Origin: Leucobacter sp. UCMA 4100
Lineage (GTDB): Bacteria; Actinomycetota; Actinomycetes; Actinomycetales; Microbacteriaceae
Direction: 5' to 3'
Length of the DNA stretch: 64,000 nucleotides
Assembly: GCF_027853335.1 (NCBI RefSeq)
Contig: NZ_JAFEUS010000002.1
Span: 2,030,514 to 2,094,513 of the forward strand
This document shows positions 1 through 8,341 of this stretch, one piece after another. Below the pieces are notes generated by a model. That model had not been told where the DNA came from. It saw only the letters and a list, made by a program, of their open reading frames with translations, and did no database searches. The position numbers and the translations under genes are program-made. Each line of letters starts with the position of its first letter. Positions within the stretch are counted from its first letter, which is position 1.

Positions 1-606
1 GAGATCGCCCCGACCATTCCCTACATCGAGGGGCCCTGGAACCCGGGCACCTGGCAAGACATGACCCGCACCATCGGTAAGGCGATGTGGCAGGACGAGA
101 AGGCTGAAGAGCTCATCGGTGAGACCGAAGAGCTCATCGAGACGCTCGCCGACGAGCACCCCGAGTTTGACGACAAGACCTTTGTGTGGGGGCTCACCCT
201 CAACGAGGGAGCAACCGACCTTGGCGTCTACCTCGATTACGACCCCCGCGTGCGCATCACTGAAGAACTCGGCTTCAAGTCGACCCCGGCAATGAAGTCG
301 TTCTTCGAAACCGCCGAGGGCGACAACTGGTACACGGGCGTAAGCCTCGAAAATCTCGACGAGGTCGAAGCCGATCTCTTTGCGGCATGGGCAGGAAGTA
401 AAGACGAGGGCGAGTACACCGTGAACAACAAGATCGTTGCTCGGTGGCAGCCGATCGCAGCAAAGTCGTACGTCATTTACGGTGATGAAGCTGAAGCCTC
501 GGCCTTGAGCGCACCCACGGTGCTCTCACTGCAGGCGATGCTGCCCAAGTACGTCGATGACCTTGCGGCCGCCCTCGAGGGCAAGCCGACGATTTCTGGC
601 AAGTGA
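1..606 (+). CDS. Iron-siderophore ABC transporter substrate-binding protein (5' truncated)
   Basis: The reading frame is open from base 1 and ends in TGA at 604-606, so only the last 201 residues are present; the start and any lipoprotein signal lie outside the window. The visible part looks like the C-terminal lobe of a FecB/FepB-type (class III) binding protein: repeated acidic helices, and a closing helix typical of these proteins (LQAMLPKYVDDLAAALEGK). Such proteins hold ferric siderophore outside the membrane and hand it to a FecCD permease. The next gene starts inside the stop codon (GTGA overlap) and encodes that permease, which supports the call. The substrate cannot be told from this fragment. 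The promoter of the operon is also outside the window. Confidence 0.8.
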   Translation, partial: EIAPTIPYIEGPWNPGTWQDMTRTIGKAMWQDEKAEELIGETEELIETLADEHPEFDDKTFVWGLTLNEGATDLGVYLDYDPRVRITEELGFKSTPAMKSFFETAEGDNWYTGVSLENLDEVEADLFAAWAGSKDEGEYTVNNKIVARWQPIAAKSYVIYGDEAEASALSAPTVLSLQAMLPKYVDDLAAALEGKPTISGK

Positions 607-1598
607 AATCCCGCATCATCGGATTGATCGTCGCGGCGGCCGTTCTGGTCGCCGCGACGATCGCGTCGTTGGCGGTGGGCAGTAAAGCGATTGACCCGGC
701 CACCGTCATCGAGGCCCTGTTCCACTACGACGAGACAAACCCCGCCCACCTCACGGTGCACGAGCTTCGGCTGCCGCGCACCGTTCTTGGCGTTCTCGTG
801 GGTGCCGCCCTCGCGATGTGCGGCGGCCTCATTCAGGCGTTTACGCGCAACCCGCTCGCTGACCCTGGCATTCTGGGCGTCAACGCGGGCGCCTCGCTCT
901 CGGTCACCTTTGCCGTTGGCGTGCTCGGCCTCACCGCGCCTGGGGCGTACGTGCCCTTCGCGCTCTTTGGTGCCTTCGCCCTCACGGTGCTCGTGTACGT
1001 GCTCGGTTCGGTGGGCCCGGCCGGCGCGACCCCGGCCAAACTGACCCTCGCTGGCGTGGCCTTGGGTGCCGCCTGCACTGGCTTCACCACGGCAATCGTG
1101 TTGCAAAACCACAGCACCCTGCAGGTCATGCGGTTCTGGTCGGTCGGTTCGATCGGCGGCCGCAGCATGGATCAGCTGCAGTGGGCGCTGCCACTCATCG
1201 TCGCGGGCCTCGTCATCGGCATGGCCTGTGCGAGGTCGCTCAACGCGCTTGCGCTCGGCGATGACCTCGCACAGTCGCTCGGCACGCGCATTCGCGTCAC
1301 TCGCGTCATGGTCATCATTGCAGTGACGCTGCTCGCGGGTACAAGCGTTGCGGCGGCAGGTCCCATCGCCTTCATCGGCATCATGGTTCCTCACGCGGTG
1401 CGTTGGTTCACCGGCCCCGATCAGCGTTGGGTGCTGAGCATCTCGATGCTCGTGGGCCCGAGCTTCTTACTCATCGCCGATATTCTTGGCCGCATCGTAC
1501 TGCCGAACGGCGAGCTGCGCGTCGGCATCGTCACCGGCCTCTTGGGCGCTCCCGTGCTCATCGCCCTCGTACGCAGAAAGCGGGTGAGCACCCTATGA
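603..1598 (+). CDS. FecCD-family siderophore ABC permease, subunit 1
   Basis: A 331-residue integral membrane protein of normal length for the FecCD (BtuC-type) family, with about ten hydrophobic segments. Family hallmarks are visible: LPRTVLGVLVGAALAMCGG followed by the RNPLADPGILGVNAGAS stretch near residues 70-100, and the cytoplasmic ATPase-coupling region GDDLAQSLG with AGPIAFIGIMVPHAVR towards the C-terminus. The start is GTG at 603, overlapping the binding-protein stop. It should form a heterodimeric channel with the product of the next gene, which starts in an ATGA overlap, and import ferric siderophore driven by the ATPase at 2716. FepD is the likely functional equivalent; the exact siderophore is unknown. 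Confidence 0.9.
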   Translation: MKSRIIGLIVAAAVLVAATIASLAVGSKAIDPATVIEALFHYDETNPAHLTVHELRLPRTVLGVLVGAALAMCGGLIQAFTRNPLADPGILGVNAGASLSVTFAVGVLGLTAPGAYVPFALFGAFALTVLVYVLGSVGPAGATPAKLTLAGVALGAACTGFTTAIVLQNHSTLQVMRFWSVGSIGGRSMDQLQWALPLIVAGLVIGMACARSLNALALGDDLAQSLGTRIRVTRVMVIIAVTLLAGTSVAAAGPIAFIGIMVPHAVRWFTGPDQRWVLSISMLVGPSFLLIADILGRIVLPNGELRVGIVTGLLGAPVLIALVRRKRVSTL

Positions 1599-2653
1599 GG
1601 TTGCAACAATCAGCGGTGAACGTTGGCAGAAAACAGACGTGGATCGACGGTGACCGGGTATCAGGCCGAGTCGCCACGCGCTCGATCATCGTGAGTCTCG
1701 TACTCGTCGTCATCACCCTCGCAGCGGGGCTCTTCTCAATGACGATTGGCTCGTACTCACTCGACTTCGCGACCGTGCTTGACGCGCTTTTCAATCCCGC
1801 GTCTGACCCCGATGCCCGGCAGGTCGTGTTCGAGTGGCGCTTGCCGCGCGTGCTCTTCGCGGTGCTGTGCGGTGCTGCTCTCGCGCTCTCGGGAGGCATC
1901 TTCCAATCGCTCACGCGCAACCCGCTCGGGTCGCCCGACATCATTGGCTTTGGCGTTGGTGCGCAATTCGGCGTCACGCTGACGCTGCTCGTGTTCGGGC
2001 TCAACACCTATCTCTTCAAGGCAGCTGGCGCCCTCGTAGGCGGCATGCTGACGGCCTTGCTCGTGTACGTGCTTGCCGCGAAGCGCACCTCGTCATCGTT
2101 CAGACTCATCATCGTGGGCATCGGTGTCTCGGCTGGCCTCGGCTCGTTGAGCTCGTGGATTCTCATTTCGGTGAGTGTCGAGCAGGCGATGATGGTCGCG
2201 ACCTGGGGTGCGGGGTCGCTCGCCTCCCTCGGCTTTGACCAGTTGCTGCCGGCGGCGGTCGTCTTCGTGATCGTGGTGGTCGCCTCGATGCCGCTCGCCC
2301 GAACCCTTCCGGTGCTCGAGATGGGCGACGACGCGGCCATGGAGCTCGGCATGAGACCGGGACGAACGCGCCTCACGGCTATGATCTTGGGCGTCGCACT
2401 CATGGCGCTCGTCACCGCTGCGGCGGGACCCATCTCGTTCATCGCGCTCGCGGCCCCGCAGATTTCGCAGCGGCTCACCCGCTCGAACACTCCCATGGGG
2501 CTCGCGCCCGTTATGCTGACCGGTGCGGCGCTCGTGGTGATCTCTGATGCGGTGGCGCAGCTGCTCGCCGTGCCCGTTGGCGTGGTGACGGTTTCTGTTG
2601 GCGGGCTATACCTTGCGTGGCTGCTCGCGACCCAGTATCGGAGCAGAGCATGA
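1595..2653 (+). CDS. FecCD-family siderophore ABC permease, subunit 2
   Basis: The frame is open further upstream, but ATG at 1595 overlaps the previous stop (ATGA) and removes a basic, non-membrane extension that only mirrors the upstream gene, so I start here (352 residues). After a hydrophilic N-terminus of about 35 residues come the usual FecCD membrane segments, with LPRVLFAVLCGAALALSGG, RNPLGSPDIIGFGVGA, the coupling segment GDDAAMELGM and AGPISFIALAAPQISQR. It is the second half of the permease heterodimer (FepG-like). The operon context with binding protein, partner permease and ATPase makes the role in ferric-siderophore import firm, though not the substrate. Confidence 0.9.
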   Translation: MRLQQSAVNVGRKQTWIDGDRVSGRVATRSIIVSLVLVVITLAAGLFSMTIGSYSLDFATVLDALFNPASDPDARQVVFEWRLPRVLFAVLCGAALALSGGIFQSLTRNPLGSPDIIGFGVGAQFGVTLTLLVFGLNTYLFKAAGALVGGMLTALLVYVLAAKRTSSSFRLIIVGIGVSAGLGSLSSWILISVSVEQAMMVATWGAGSLASLGFDQLLPAAVVFVIVVVASMPLARTLPVLEMGDDAAMELGMRPGRTRLTAMILGVALMALVTAAAGPISFIALAAPQISQRLTRSNTPMGLAPVMLTGAALVVISDAVAQLLAVPVGVVTVSVGGLYLAWLLATQYRSRA

Positions 2654-2715
2654 TGCGCACAGCAACCTCTGACCACGCAACCGGCTCACGGCAAGCCGAA
2701 CGAAAGGAAACCCCA

Positions 2716-3504
2716 ATGACCGCCTCACTGCTCGCTCGCGATGTGACGCTCGGCTACGGTGACAAGAACATCATTGAGGGGCTTTCTCTCGAGGTTCCCG
2801 ACCACTCGTTCACGATCATTATCGGGCCCAACGCCTGCGGTAAATCGACGCTGCTGCGCGGCTTCTCGCGACTGTTGAAGCCGGCTGATGGCGCCGTGCT
2901 GCTTGACGGCAAGACCCTGCACTCGCAGAGCCCCAAGGTGGTCGCGCGGCGCCTCGGGCTCCTGCCGCAGTCATCGATCGCCCCCGACGGTATTACGGTG
3001 GGCGACCTCGTTGGTCGCGGCCGCTTTCCGCACCAGAGCGCGCTTCGCACGTGGAGCAAACAGGACGAGAAAGCGGTGATCGAGGCGCTTGAAGCGACCA
3101 ACACAACCGAACTCTCGCATCGCCTCGTCGATGAGCTCTCGGGCGGCCAGCGGCAGCGAGTGTGGGTCGCGATGGCCCTCGCGCAGCAGACTGAGCACCT
3201 TCTGCTCGACGAGCCGACGACCTTTCTCGACATCGCGCACCAGATCGACCTGCTCGAACTCTTCTCAGAGCTGCACCGCGGGGGAACGACGGTCGTCGCT
3301 GTGCTCCACGACCTGAACCATGCGGCGCGCTACGCAACCCACCTCGTCGCGATGCGCGATGGCGCGATCGTGGCCCAGGGTGATCCGCGAGAGGTCATCA
3401 CCGAAGAGCTCGTTGAGGCGGTCTACGATCTGCCCTGCAAGGTCATCACCGACCCGGTTTCGGGTGCGCCGCTCGTGTTGCCGCTCGGAAAGAGTCATTC
3501 GTGA
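2716..3504 (+). CDS. Siderophore ABC transporter ATPase (FepC/FecE type)
   Basis: 262 residues, usual for FepC/FhuC ATPases. Walker A GPNACGKST is at residues 37-45, the signature LSGGQRQR near 140 and Walker B HLLLDEPTTFLD near 160; the switch histidine is in AVLHDLN. An ATG at 2650 overlaps the permease stop and is in frame, but the ATG at 2716 is preceded by AAAGGA at 2704-2708 with good spacing, and the 22 extra residues look non-structural, so 2716 is preferred. It powers the FecCD permease pair encoded just upstream. All catalytic motifs are intact, unlike those of the two ABC proteins that follow. Confidence 0.9.
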   Translation: MTASLLARDVTLGYGDKNIIEGLSLEVPDHSFTIIIGPNACGKSTLLRGFSRLLKPADGAVLLDGKTLHSQSPKVVARRLGLLPQSSIAPDGITVGDLVGRGRFPHQSALRTWSKQDEKAVIEALEATNTTELSHRLVDELSGGQRQRVWVAMALAQQTEHLLLDEPTTFLDIAHQIDLLELFSELHRGGTTVVAVLHDLNHAARYATHLVAMRDGAIVAQGDPREVITEELVEAVYDLPCKVITDPVSGAPLVLPLGKSHS

Positions 3505-5186
3505 CCGTCGCTCCCGGCTCTCTTTTTCGCGCAGCGCTCACGGGTGAGGGCAGGGGGTTCGCGCTCACCGGTGCCACGGTGCTGCTCATGGTGCACGCGC
3601 TCGCAGAGGCCGCGATTCCCGTGCTCATCGGCGTCGTCGTCGACCGCGCGATCATGCCGGGCGACACCGCTGCGCTCTTCACATGGCTGGGCGCCCTGCT
3701 CGGCGTCTTCATCGTGCTCACCGCCTCGTACCAGAGCGCCTCGCGCCTCATGGTGACGGTGTACGGAAGGGGCGAGCAGACGCTCAGGCATCGAGCCCTG
3801 CAGCAGATTCTTCGCCCGCGGCTCACCGCCACGCGCCTCACGGCAGGCGAGGCACTCACCTACGTGACCTCTGACACCTACCGCGTGGCGGGCGTCGCGT
3901 GGTCGGTCGCGCAGCAGAGCGCAGCGGTCGCCGCCATTGTGGCCTCGGCGCTCGCGATGCTCGTCATCTCACCCGCGGCAACGATCGTGGTGTTCGCCTC
4001 GACGCTCATCATGATGTTTGTGATGCGCTTTGTGTCGCGGCCGCTCGAGCGCCGCGGCATGGCCGAGCAGCACGAAGCGACCGGTGCTGGCGCCGTCGCA
4101 GCAGACTTCATGACCGGCTTCCGGGTGCTCGTCGGCATGAACGCGAGAGACGAGGCCGTGAAGCGCTACGTCACCGCGAGTGACCGCTCGCGCGTTGTCG
4201 GCACCGCTGCCGGCCGCGCCATCGCTGGTGCTGGGGCCGTGAGCGAGAGCCTCGCGGCGCTCACCACGGCGGGGCTCGCGGGAATGTCGGCCTGGTTCGC
4301 TTCGGCAGGCCAGATCAGCATCGGCGAGCTCGTCACTGTGCTTGGCCTCGCGCAGTTCGTGAGCGGTTACCTCGCATACGCCGGGTCGTTCCCGGCAAAC
4401 TGGGCCCACAAACTCGCCTCGGCGAAGCGTCTCGCGGGTCTCATGAACGCCCCCGACCTCATCGAACAGCCCGCATCGTCAAGCGAGCAGCAACTCCATT
4501 CGGCGGCCGTCATGACCTTTCGTAACGGTGACGAGCGCATCGAACTTTTCAGTGGCGAACGCCTCGGCATCAGGCCCCGCACGACCGCCGAGGCCCGCGA
4601 GGCCTCACGCGTTCTTGGGCTGCGCGCCCCCGTCGGGCCTGGCGACCTCACGATTGCTGTGAGCGACAGCGCAGGCGAGGGTCGCCACGTCGACGCGCGA
4701 GACCTCGAACCCGGCGAATACCGCAGCCGCGTGGTCTCGATGCCACACCGACACATGGTCATGAGCGGATCACTACGCGAGGCCGTCACCGGTTCATTCG
4801 CAGCCGCGCACGAGCCCGAGCCCCGCGAGCCAGACGCCGCGATCATCGACGCGGCTCACCTCGCCGAGGTCGTACCAGAGCTCGGCGGTTGGGAGGCTCC
4901 CGTTGGCGAGGCGGGTCGTAAGCTCTCGGGCGGCCAGCGGCAGCGCATCGGCCTCGCGCGGGGGCTCCACGAAGGCGCTCGTGTGCTCGTCGTTGACGAA
5001 CCAACCTCGGCGGTCGACGCCGTGACCGAGACCGAAATCGCGGCAAAGTTTCGTGAGCGACAAGACACGCTCGTCGTCATCTCATCGTCTGAGACGATGC
5101 TCGCCGCCTGCGACCGGGTCATTGAGTGGCGCGGGGCAGGCGGCGACAGTAGCGAGACCGGGCAGGAGGCCGCAAACCATGGCTGA
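3501..5186 (+). CDS. Exporter-fold ABC transporter subunit with degenerate ATP site (IrtB-like half)
   Basis: 561 residues: an N-terminal six-helix membrane domain (about 1-310) and a C-terminal nucleotide-binding domain. The signature LSGGQRQR (about 475) and Walker B RVLVVDEPTSAVD (about 494-506) are intact. There is no Walker A: the place where GxxGxGKS/T should stand reads GERLGIRPRTTAEAREAS. The Q-loop is altered (MPHRHMVMSG), and the switch histidine is absent (VVISSSE). This subunit therefore probably cannot bind ATP with its own P-loop and only donates the signature to the partner at 5179. The start is GTG at 3501 in a GTGA overlap. By context with the SIP gene, the pair resembles mycobacterial IrtAB, exporter-fold proteins that import siderophores. 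An export role remains possible. Confidence 0.85.
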   Translation: MTVAPGSLFRAALTGEGRGFALTGATVLLMVHALAEAAIPVLIGVVVDRAIMPGDTAALFTWLGALLGVFIVLTASYQSASRLMVTVYGRGEQTLRHRALQQILRPRLTATRLTAGEALTYVTSDTYRVAGVAWSVAQQSAAVAAIVASALAMLVISPAATIVVFASTLIMMFVMRFVSRPLERRGMAEQHEATGAGAVAADFMTGFRVLVGMNARDEAVKRYVTASDRSRVVGTAAGRAIAGAGAVSESLAALTTAGLAGMSAWFASAGQISIGELVTVLGLAQFVSGYLAYAGSFPANWAHKLASAKRLAGLMNAPDLIEQPASSSEQQLHSAAVMTFRNGDERIELFSGERLGIRPRTTAEAREASRVLGLRAPVGPGDLTIAVSDSAGEGRHVDARDLEPGEYRSRVVSMPHRHMVMSGSLREAVTGSFAAAHEPEPREPDAAIIDAAHLAEVVPELGGWEAPVGEAGRKLSGGQRQRIGLARGLHEGARVLVVDEPTSAVDAVTETEIAAKFRERQDTLVVISSSETMLAACDRVIEWRGAGGDSSETGQEAANHG

Positions 5187-7008
5187 GCATCAACTTCCAA
5201 TCGCCACGGGCGCCGAGGTGCGCGGCGTGCTTCGTGCGCTGCTGCGCGACCACCGCGCAAGAACCACGGGCGTCTGCATCCTCTTTCTGAGCGCGGCCGT
5301 GCTCGGCCTCACCCTGCCGCTCAGCCTCGGCAAGATCGTTGACGCGGTGGTCGAGCAGGCTGGCCCGCTCATCATTGGCGGGTGGGTGGCGGCCGCGGCG
5401 GCTGGTACCATCGCCGCCGCAATGCTCGGGCTCTGGGGCAATCGGGTGCTCGTCTCACTCGTGCAAGACATTCTCGCGAAGCTTCGCGAAGAGGTCTTTG
5501 CCTCGGCCATGCGCCTGCCCGTCGCGACGATTGACGACGGCGAGAGCGCCGACCTCGTGTCGCGTGTGACCGGCGACGTCGAGGCGGTCGCCGAGGCCGG
5601 CGGCGACGTCGTGCCAGAGCTGCTCGCGGCCTGCTTTGCGATCGCGGTCTCGCTCGTCTCGCTCGCCGCGATCGACCTCAGGCTCGCGCTCGCGGGCCTC
5701 GTCTGCGTGCCAAGCTACGCGATCGGCACGAGGCTCTTCCTGCGCCGCTCACGGGTCGTCTTTCGTGAGGTGCGGCTTCGCGAGGCCCATCGCAGCCAGG
5801 CGGTGCTTGAGGTGGTCGAGGGGCGCGAAACCCTTACCGCACTGAGCGAAGAAGAAGGCGCGCTCGATCGCGTTGCCACTCGGGCAGAGGCGTCGATCCG
5901 CATGCAAATCGAGGGCACCCGCGTGCGCAACCGCCTCTTCCTCTCGATTCACGGCGGCGAGGCGCTCGGCATGATCGCGCTGCTCGCCGCTGGTGCGATG
6001 CTGAGCGGGGCAGGCGCGCTCACGGTGGGCATGGTCACCACCGCGGCCCTCGTGTTTCACCGCCTCTTTGGCCCCATCGGCCAACTCATTTTCAGTCTCG
6101 ACGACGTGCAGCGGGCGACTATTGGCCTCGCGAGACTCGTTGGCGTGATCGTGACCGGGCGAGAGGGCGACGCCGAGCGCGATGCCTTGCGCGGCGCCGA
6201 GCAGCCGCGCTCGGGCAGCGATTCGGCCCCCGCGATCGAGCTGCGCGACGTGAGCTTCAGCTACCCGCGCACGGGCCGCGGGGTGCGTGACGTGAGCCTT
6301 CGCATCGACCCGGCGACCACCACCGCCTTCGTTGGAGCCTCCGGCTCAGGCAAGAGCACCGTGGCGAAGCTCATCGCCGGCCAGTACGTGCCAGACTCGG
6401 GCAGCGTCGAGATCGAGGGCGGCGTGCTGCCCTACACGATCTCGCAAGAGCTGCACTGGTTCAGGGGAGGCATCGCCGAGAACCTTCGGCTTGCCGCGCC
6501 CGAGGCGAGCGACGCGACGCTCGTGGCTGCGCTGGAGGCCGTCGGGGCCGAGTGGGCACTCGATCGCTCCGGCTCTGAGCAGCGCGCGGCCACCATCGCC
6601 GAGAGCGACGAGGTTCCCGACGAGGGCCGCATCCAGCAGCTCGCCATCGCGCGGGCGCTCATCGCCGATCCGAGCGTTGTCATTCTCGACGAGCCGACCG
6701 CCGACGTCGGGCTGCAGTACCGCGACGACGTCGAGGCCGCGATCGCCCGGCTGCGCGAGGGGCGCACGGCCGTGTTCATCGCGCACCGGCTCGCCCCCGT
6801 CATCGACGCGAGCAGCATTGCCGTGTTTGAAAACGGGCGCATGGTGCAGCTCGCCCCGCACGAAACCCTCGTCGCCGACGAGGCTGGCCCATACCGAGGC
6901 CTGTGGATCGCCCAGCGAGACGCCGACGCGCTTCCCATCGGCACGTCGGGCGGGTTGGCCTCCCGCGCCCCGACCCAGGCTGCCCTGGACCAAGGAGGAA
7001 CCCCGTGA
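5179..7008 (+). CDS. Exporter-fold ABC transporter subunit with intact Walker A but no LSGGQ (IrtA-like half)
   Basis: 609 residues from ATG at 5179, which has AGGAGG at 5163-5168 and overlaps the preceding gene by 8 bases; the frame runs further upstream but without a better start. Six membrane helices are followed by a nucleotide-binding domain with Walker A GASGSGKST (386-394), a Q-loop glutamine, Walker B VVILDEPTADVG (about 500) and switch histidine in IAHRL. The signature is lost: VPDEGRIQQLAIARAL stands where LSGGQRQR is expected (about 479). Its motifs are exactly complementary to those of the partner at 3501, so the heterodimer should have one complete ATP site. IrtA carries a fused SIP domain in mycobacteria; here SIP is the next, separate gene. 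Confidence 0.85.
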   Translation: MAEHQLPIATGAEVRGVLRALLRDHRARTTGVCILFLSAAVLGLTLPLSLGKIVDAVVEQAGPLIIGGWVAAAAAGTIAAAMLGLWGNRVLVSLVQDILAKLREEVFASAMRLPVATIDDGESADLVSRVTGDVEAVAEAGGDVVPELLAACFAIAVSLVSLAAIDLRLALAGLVCVPSYAIGTRLFLRRSRVVFREVRLREAHRSQAVLEVVEGRETLTALSEEEGALDRVATRAEASIRMQIEGTRVRNRLFLSIHGGEALGMIALLAAGAMLSGAGALTVGMVTTAALVFHRLFGPIGQLIFSLDDVQRATIGLARLVGVIVTGREGDAERDALRGAEQPRSGSDSAPAIELRDVSFSYPRTGRGVRDVSLRIDPATTTAFVGASGSGKSTVAKLIAGQYVPDSGSVEIEGGVLPYTISQELHWFRGGIAENLRLAAPEASDATLVAALEAVGAEWALDRSGSEQRAATIAESDEVPDEGRIQQLAIARALIADPSVVILDEPTADVGLQYRDDVEAAIARLREGRTAVFIAHRLAPVIDASSIAVFENGRMVQLAPHETLVADEAGPYRGLWIAQRDADALPIGTSGGLASRAPTQAALDQGGTP

Positions 7009-8018
7009 CCATTTTCCGAGCCGTTGTGATGAAGACCAGCCAGCTGAGCGCCTCACTCGTGCGCGTGACGCTCGGTGGCGAGGGCGTCGCCGACTTTATC
7101 TCGACCGGGATACCGGACGAGTACGTGCGCGTATTCTTTCCGCACGGCGATGATCCGCACGATATCTCGCTGCCGGTGCCCGAGGGAGACTGGTGGCGCA
7201 CGCCCGAGGGGCAGCCGGAGGCCCCCAAGCGCACCTACACGATCAGCGGAGTGAACCCCGAACGGGGCGAACTCGACATCGACTTTGTCGTGCACGAGGC
7301 TGGCGTCGCGGGACCGTGGGCGCGGGCCGCTCAGCCCGGCCACGTCATCGGGTTCAACGCTCCGACGGGCCTTTACTCGCCGCCCGCCGAGACCACCTGG
7401 CAGCTGCTCGCCGCCGACCTTACTGCGGTTCCCGCCGCGCTGCGCATCGCCGCAGGCTCCGCAGGGCTGCACACTCGTCTCATCATCGAGATCCCGACCG
7501 AGGCCGACCGCTTCGACCCCGAACTTCCCGCGAACGTCGAGGTGACCTGGGTTATCGGCGGAAACGGCAACGGCCCAAGCCGTCTCGGTGAGATCGTGCG
7601 CAGCGCTGTGGGCGCCACCCAGTCGCTCGACGGCGGCTACATCTGGGTCGCTGGCGAAACCGCGGCGCTGCGCGACGTGCGCAAGTACCTGCGCCGCGAG
7701 CTCGGCCTCGAAGCCGCGCGCTACAAAGTCATCGGCTACTGGACGCCGGTCGCCGACTGGGACGAGAAGTACGCGGCGCTGCCCGAGGCCGTGAAGCGCG
7801 AGCTCGCGCAGATCTGGGAGGCGGCGGGTGCTGGCGCTGACGCGGGCGATGGCGCTGGGTCGGGTGCTGACGGCGGGCCCGACTCGGGCACTGACGTGGG
7901 CGGGGGTGCTGGTGATGGCGCTGGTGCTGGCTCGGGCGAGGGTGCTGGCTCGGGCGTGCTCGATGACGAAGAGGTGCAGATTCGCTACGAGTCGCGGCTG
8001 GCGCAGCTGGGGCTGTGA
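7005..8018 (+). CDS. Siderophore-interacting protein (FAD-dependent ferric-siderophore reductase)
   Basis: 337 residues from GTG at 7005, overlapping the ABC stop (GTGA), with a strong AAGGAGGAA at 6992-7000. The FAD-binding beta-barrel has RTYTISG (76-82) and DIDFVVHEAGVAGPWA, and the C-terminal SIP domain has YIWVAGE and a GYWTPVADWDEKYA segment. SIP proteins use NAD(P)H and flavin to reduce ferric siderophore in the cytoplasm and release iron. This is the last gene of the import operon. The tail is odd: about 45 residues of Gly/Ala/Asp/Ser low complexity, including a perfect 18-base tandem duplication at 7923-7958, are inserted before a short charged C-terminus (DDEEVQIRYES). Confidence 0.88.
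   Translation: MTIFRAVVMKTSQLSASLVRVTLGGEGVADFISTGIPDEYVRVFFPHGDDPHDISLPVPEGDWWRTPEGQPEAPKRTYTISGVNPERGELDIDFVVHEAGVAGPWARAAQPGHVIGFNAPTGLYSPPAETTWQLLAADLTAVPAALRIAAGSAGLHTRLIIEIPTEADRFDPELPANVEVTWVIGGNGNGPSRLGEIVRSAVGATQSLDGGYIWVAGETAALRDVRKYLRRELGLEAARYKVIGYWTPVADWDEKYAALPEAVKRELAQIWEAAGAGADAGDGAGSGADGGPDSGTDVGGGAGDGAGAGSGEGAGSGVLDDEEVQIRYESRLAQLGL
7923..7958 (+). repeat. Two-copy 18-bp tandem repeat inside the SIP gene
   Basis: Two adjacent 18-base units beginning GGTGCTGGCTCGGGCG differ only at the last codon (GAG against GTG). They encode Gly-Ala-Gly-Ser-Gly repeats in the low-complexity tail of the SIP protein. The wider segment 7821-7965 is built of related GGTGCTGGC/GATGGCGCT units, so its length may vary between strains. 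Confidence 0.8.
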
Positions 8019-8071
8019 CGCGGGGCGCTCCCCGCGGCGCCCGCTCGTCCCGAGATCGGCTTGGCCGATCC

Positions 8072-8123
8072 ACTTGACGGAAAGCAGGGTGTTTGAGGAG
8101 AAACACCCTGCTTTCCGTCAAGT
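8072..8123. repeat. Perfect 23-bp hairpin repeat, copy 1
   Basis: Arms at 8072-8094 and 8101-8123 are perfect reverse complements (23 of 23) around a 6-base loop GAGGAG. The left arm starts ACTTGACGGAAAGCAGGG. It lies in the 323-bp gap between the convergent SIP and MFS genes and has no T-tract. A near-identical hairpin follows 85 bp later, so this is a repeated element (REP- or MITE-like, possibly acting as a bidirectional terminator) and not just a gene-specific terminator. Confidence 0.8.
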
Positions 8124-8207
8124 AGAGGCAAGGGACGCTTTCGCGAGGGTGTTCGCGCAGTCGCCAGGAGGGTCGAGTGGCCGCCTCGACGACGCGCGCG
8201 GCGCTTC

Positions 8208-8259
8208 ACTTGTCACAAAGCAGGGTGTTTGCCGCGAAACACCCTGCTTTTCGTCAAGT
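8208..8259. repeat. Hairpin repeat, copy 2 (20 of 23 bp paired)
   Basis: Arms at 8208-8230 and 8237-8259 with a 6-base loop GCCGCG. The inner core AAAGCAGGGTGTTT is identical to that of copy 1; three mismatches fall in the outer part of the left arm. The right arm, read as reverse complement, differs from the copy 1 left arm at one base. The rest of the gap 8019-8341 holds nothing else that I can identify. Confidence 0.75.
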
Positions 8260-8341
8260 AGACGCGAAAAGTGCGTGCACTAAGCCCAAGGGCAGCCGCC
8301 CAGGCGCCCGCCTCCCCGGAGCAGCGGCGGCGGCGCTACCG

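Noticed and set aside
2650-2715. Earlier ATG (2650) for the siderophore ATPase
   Set aside because: It overlaps the previous stop, but the added residues look unstructured and the ATG at 2716 has the better ribosome-binding site. It cannot be fully excluded.
8072-8259. Two similar palindromes considered as a CRISPR array
   Set aside because: Only two units, each a full hairpin with different neighbours, no regular spacers and no cas genes nearby.
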